This document shows positions 62,076-64,000 of a stretch of 64,000 bases of DNA, piece by piece. Source of the stretch: an uncultured Bacteroidales bacterium (GTDB lineage Bacteria > Bacteroidota > Bacteroidia > Bacteroidales > FEN-979); the NCBI GenBank assembly GCA_903887775.1, contig CAISRB010000012.1, positions 62,001 to 126,000 on the forward strand, written 5' to 3'. The notes beneath the pieces are model-generated. The model saw only the letters and a program-made list of their open reading frames with translations, ran no database searches and had not been told where the DNA came from. Position 1 is the first letter of the stretch, and every line of letters begins with the position of its first letter. Position numbers and translations under genes: made by a program.

Positions 62076-64000
62076 TTAAATCCCCGGGGTTTTCTGCCTG
62101 ATCAGGGTTTCAATTTTTGCGCTCAGCTTTGGTTGTTTGTTCTGATCTGCTGCAGCTTTGAGTCTTTCAAGCACTTCCATCGAGGTCTGAACATCCTCGT
62201 TGAAAACCGTCTTGTTTTCGCCTGAAAAGGATGCATAGTAATCGAGGTTCTGCCCCATGACTTCTGCAAGCCTGTTGCTGAGTTTTACTGCGGATGAGGT
62301 ATCCCCAACCTTATAATACATATCAATAAAAGGCAGGCTGTACATATCCGGGACGAATTTGGGATCCGAGAATTTTTCAAGGTACTGGTCGACCAGCGCC
62401 TTGCATTCCTTTTTCATGCCCTTGTCAAGCAGCATCTGGCCAACAAACAGGGCGTCCATTTTGGGCCTCATCGCATTACTGTAGCTTTCAGGATCGACAT
62501 ATACCCGGGGATCATCGAGATTGCCCCATTTGCATTTGTTCATCGCGATATTATATGAACCAACGGCATCAATACTTCCATACGAGGGAATGAAATTACC
62601 TGAATCCGGCTTTACCGGCATAAACTTGTACACCCAGCCTTCCATGTAACAGTATTGCTCAATGTCAAGAAAGTTACGCACGGAATTCGGGGCGGCAAAA
62701 TATACCGGCCTTTTCCAGTCATTGCTGGCGATCAGGTCCAGAGTCATGATATCATTTTTGTACAGCAGGTTCGATTTGATATTAAAGGTGATCGAGTCCA
62801 CGATCTTATTTTTGAAATATTCAGGGACTAATCCATAATTAAGACAGTTCTCTTTATTCACTGTGATTTTAATCTTCTTTGCAGGGAAGAATTTAATCTT
62901 TTCCCCATTCTGAAGGGTCACAAAGGTCTGGGGATCTTTGCTTTTGATGAAATCGACCAGGTCCTTAAGCTCAACATATCCCTTAAGCCCAACGTCATAA
63001 TAAGTGATGATGTCATTGGTCCCGGGCTGGTATTGCTCCACCGGAATGCTTAAAGGCACGGGGTCAGAATCGTACATCTTTTTATACAATTGCTCAATAT
63101 ACCATGCGCCTGAAGCAAGCTCCCTGTTTACAATGCGAACATCTGTTCTCACGCCTTCGACTTCCTGATCATACCAAAGCGGAAAGGTGTCGTTGTCGCC
63201 GTTAGTTATCAGCACTGCATTTTTATCACATGAGTTCAGGTAGTTTGCGGCAAAATCACGGGTTGCATATTTACCTGTGCGATCATGGCTTTTCCAGTTT
63301 TGCTGGGCTACAATCACAGGTATCAGCAGTGTGGTGAACACGGTAACCAGGATCACGGGAACAAGGCCTTTGAGTTTTGTTTTTCTTTGAAGAAAATCAA
63401 CTAAAGCAATCACTCCGAGACCGATCCAGATTGAAAATGCCATGAACGAACCTGCGTAGGAATAATCCCTTTCCCTGGGCTCAAAAGGTTTCTGATTGAG
63501 AAACAGGGTAATCGCAAGGCCGGTCATGAAGAACAGCAGGATAACCACCAAGTTGTTGCGGTAATCCTTTTTCAGCTGGAAGAAGAACCCGATAAGACCG
63601 AGAAGCAAAGGAAGCATAAAGTACTTATGTGAAGCCCTTGCCTTGACGCTGTCGGGGAGGTTGGTGAGTGAATTCCCCACATGATATTTGTCTATAAACG
63701 GGATGCCGGTGATCCAGTTTCCATTTTTTATGCTCCCAAAGCTCTGGATATCATCCTGCCTTCCGGAGAAATTCCACAGGAAATAGCGTAAATACATCCA
63801 GTTAAGCTGGTATGAAAACATGAATTTCAGGTTTTCTCCGAAAGTCGGTTTGCTGATAGTCTGGGTTTTGCCGTCTTCACCAGTGATTTCCAACGGTATG
63901 CCGGGGCCTCCCCAACTCTTGAAAAAGTCGGAGCTTCCGGGCCTGTCCTGGTTGGTACACCACATGCGGGGGAAAATAGTGGTGAACCTGGGGTCAAAAA
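62076..64000 (-). CDS. DUF2723 membrane protein, C-terminal part (5' end outside window)
   Basis: At least 641 residues; the frame is open to the window edge and reads FPRM before WCTNQ, as in DUF2723 proteins, which are usually 1000 residues or more. Several membrane helices (about 110-215) are followed by a large periplasmic domain with AVLITNGDNDTFPLWYDQEV. DUF2723 is related to protein O-mannosyltransferase-type GT-C glycosyltransferases. Its stop abuts the stop of the phosphoesterase with no gap. Confidence 0.85.
   Translation of the reverse strand, partial: FDPRFTTIFPRMWCTNQDRPGSSDFFKSWGGPGIPLEITGEDGKTQTISKPTFGENLKFMFSYQLNWMYLRYFLWNFSGRQDDIQSFGSIKNGNWITGIPFIDKYHVGNSLTNLPDSVKARASHKYFMLPLLLGLIGFFFQLKKDYRNNLVVILLFFMTGLAITLFLNQKPFEPRERDYSYAGSFMAFSIWIGLGVIALVDFLQRKTKLKGLVPVILVTVFTTLLIPVIVAQQNWKSHDRTGKYATRDFAANYLNSCDKNAVLITNGDNDTFPLWYDQEVEGVRTDVRIVNRELASGAWYIEQLYKKMYDSDPVPLSIPVEQYQPGTNDIITYYDVGLKGYVELKDLVDFIKSKDPQTFVTLQNGEKIKFFPAKKIKITVNKENCLNYGLVPEYFKNKIVDSITFNIKSNLLYKNDIMTLDLIASNDWKRPVYFAAPNSVRNFLDIEQYCYMEGWVYKFMPVKPDSGNFIPSYGSIDAVGSYNIAMNKCKWGNLDDPRVYVDPESYSNAMRPKMDALFVGQMLLDKGMKKECKALVDQYLEKFSDPKFVPDMYSLPFIDMYYKVGDTSSAVKLSNRLAEVMGQNLDYYASFSGENKTVFNEDVQTSMEVLERLKAAADQNKQPKLSAKIETLIRQKTPGI

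Overview
The window looks like chromosomal DNA of a member of the Bacteroidota, probably Bacteroidales-like and perhaps uncultured. The evidence: two secreted proteins with type IX secretion sorting tails; a DUF3078 remnant, an S46 dipeptidyl-peptidase and a DUF2723 protein, all common in this phylum; and many genes preceded by the Bacteroidota sigma-70 promoter (TTG or TTTG, 19-20 bases, TAnnTTTG). Several start codons were moved downstream because such a -7 box lies at or inside the longest reading frame. Species cannot be named from sequence alone.

Layout. 1-2001: 5' end of a Wzz-type polysaccharide chain-length gene, a winged-helix/nucleotidyltransferase-like regulator and a YdcF/ElyC-type membrane protein. 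2044-7838: four different AAA+ ATPases with C-terminal PD-(D/E)XK-like regions, one behind a tandem array of three promoters. 8027-16294: RhlE helicase, a small ABC module with a C_GCAxxG_C_C protein, a methyltransferase, two Rossmann-fold oxidoreductases, an HD protein, an isochorismatase-like hydrolase and a membrane-protein/HTH pair. 16451-20054: secreted M28 and S46 peptidases, convergent across a palindromic terminator. 20213-38531: a divergent regulon. An NtrC-type response regulator and histidine kinase face an operon of ABC ATPase, TolC, HlyD adaptor and five consecutive FtsX/MacB permeases, preceded by a perfect sigma-54 -24/-12 promoter. 38830-49328: an NTF2-NTF2-thioredoxin fusion, M64 peptidase, small lipoprotein, small secreted protein, FucP-like sugar transporter, aldo/keto reductase, an EF-G and a two-helix K+ channel. 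49413-54310: tRNA-Val, a broken DUF3078 gene and two T9SS substrates. 54429-64000: a small secreted protein, an RND adaptor, a 1813-residue fusion of RND pump, periplasmic-binding-like domain and TolC, a metallophosphoesterase, and the 3' part of a DUF2723 gene.

Intergenic DNA is unusually repetitive: GCGTT and GCGAAA minisatellites, G-rich tracts, a long imperfect palindrome, a GC-rich hairpin repeat in two copies, and a dispersed repeat of about 75-120 bp whose copies differ in sequence but keep complementary arms. That last family is the strongest candidate for an undescribed structured element. The RND-binding protein-TolC fusion, the tandem promoter array and the one-ATPase/five-permease sigma-54 operon are the other notable systems.
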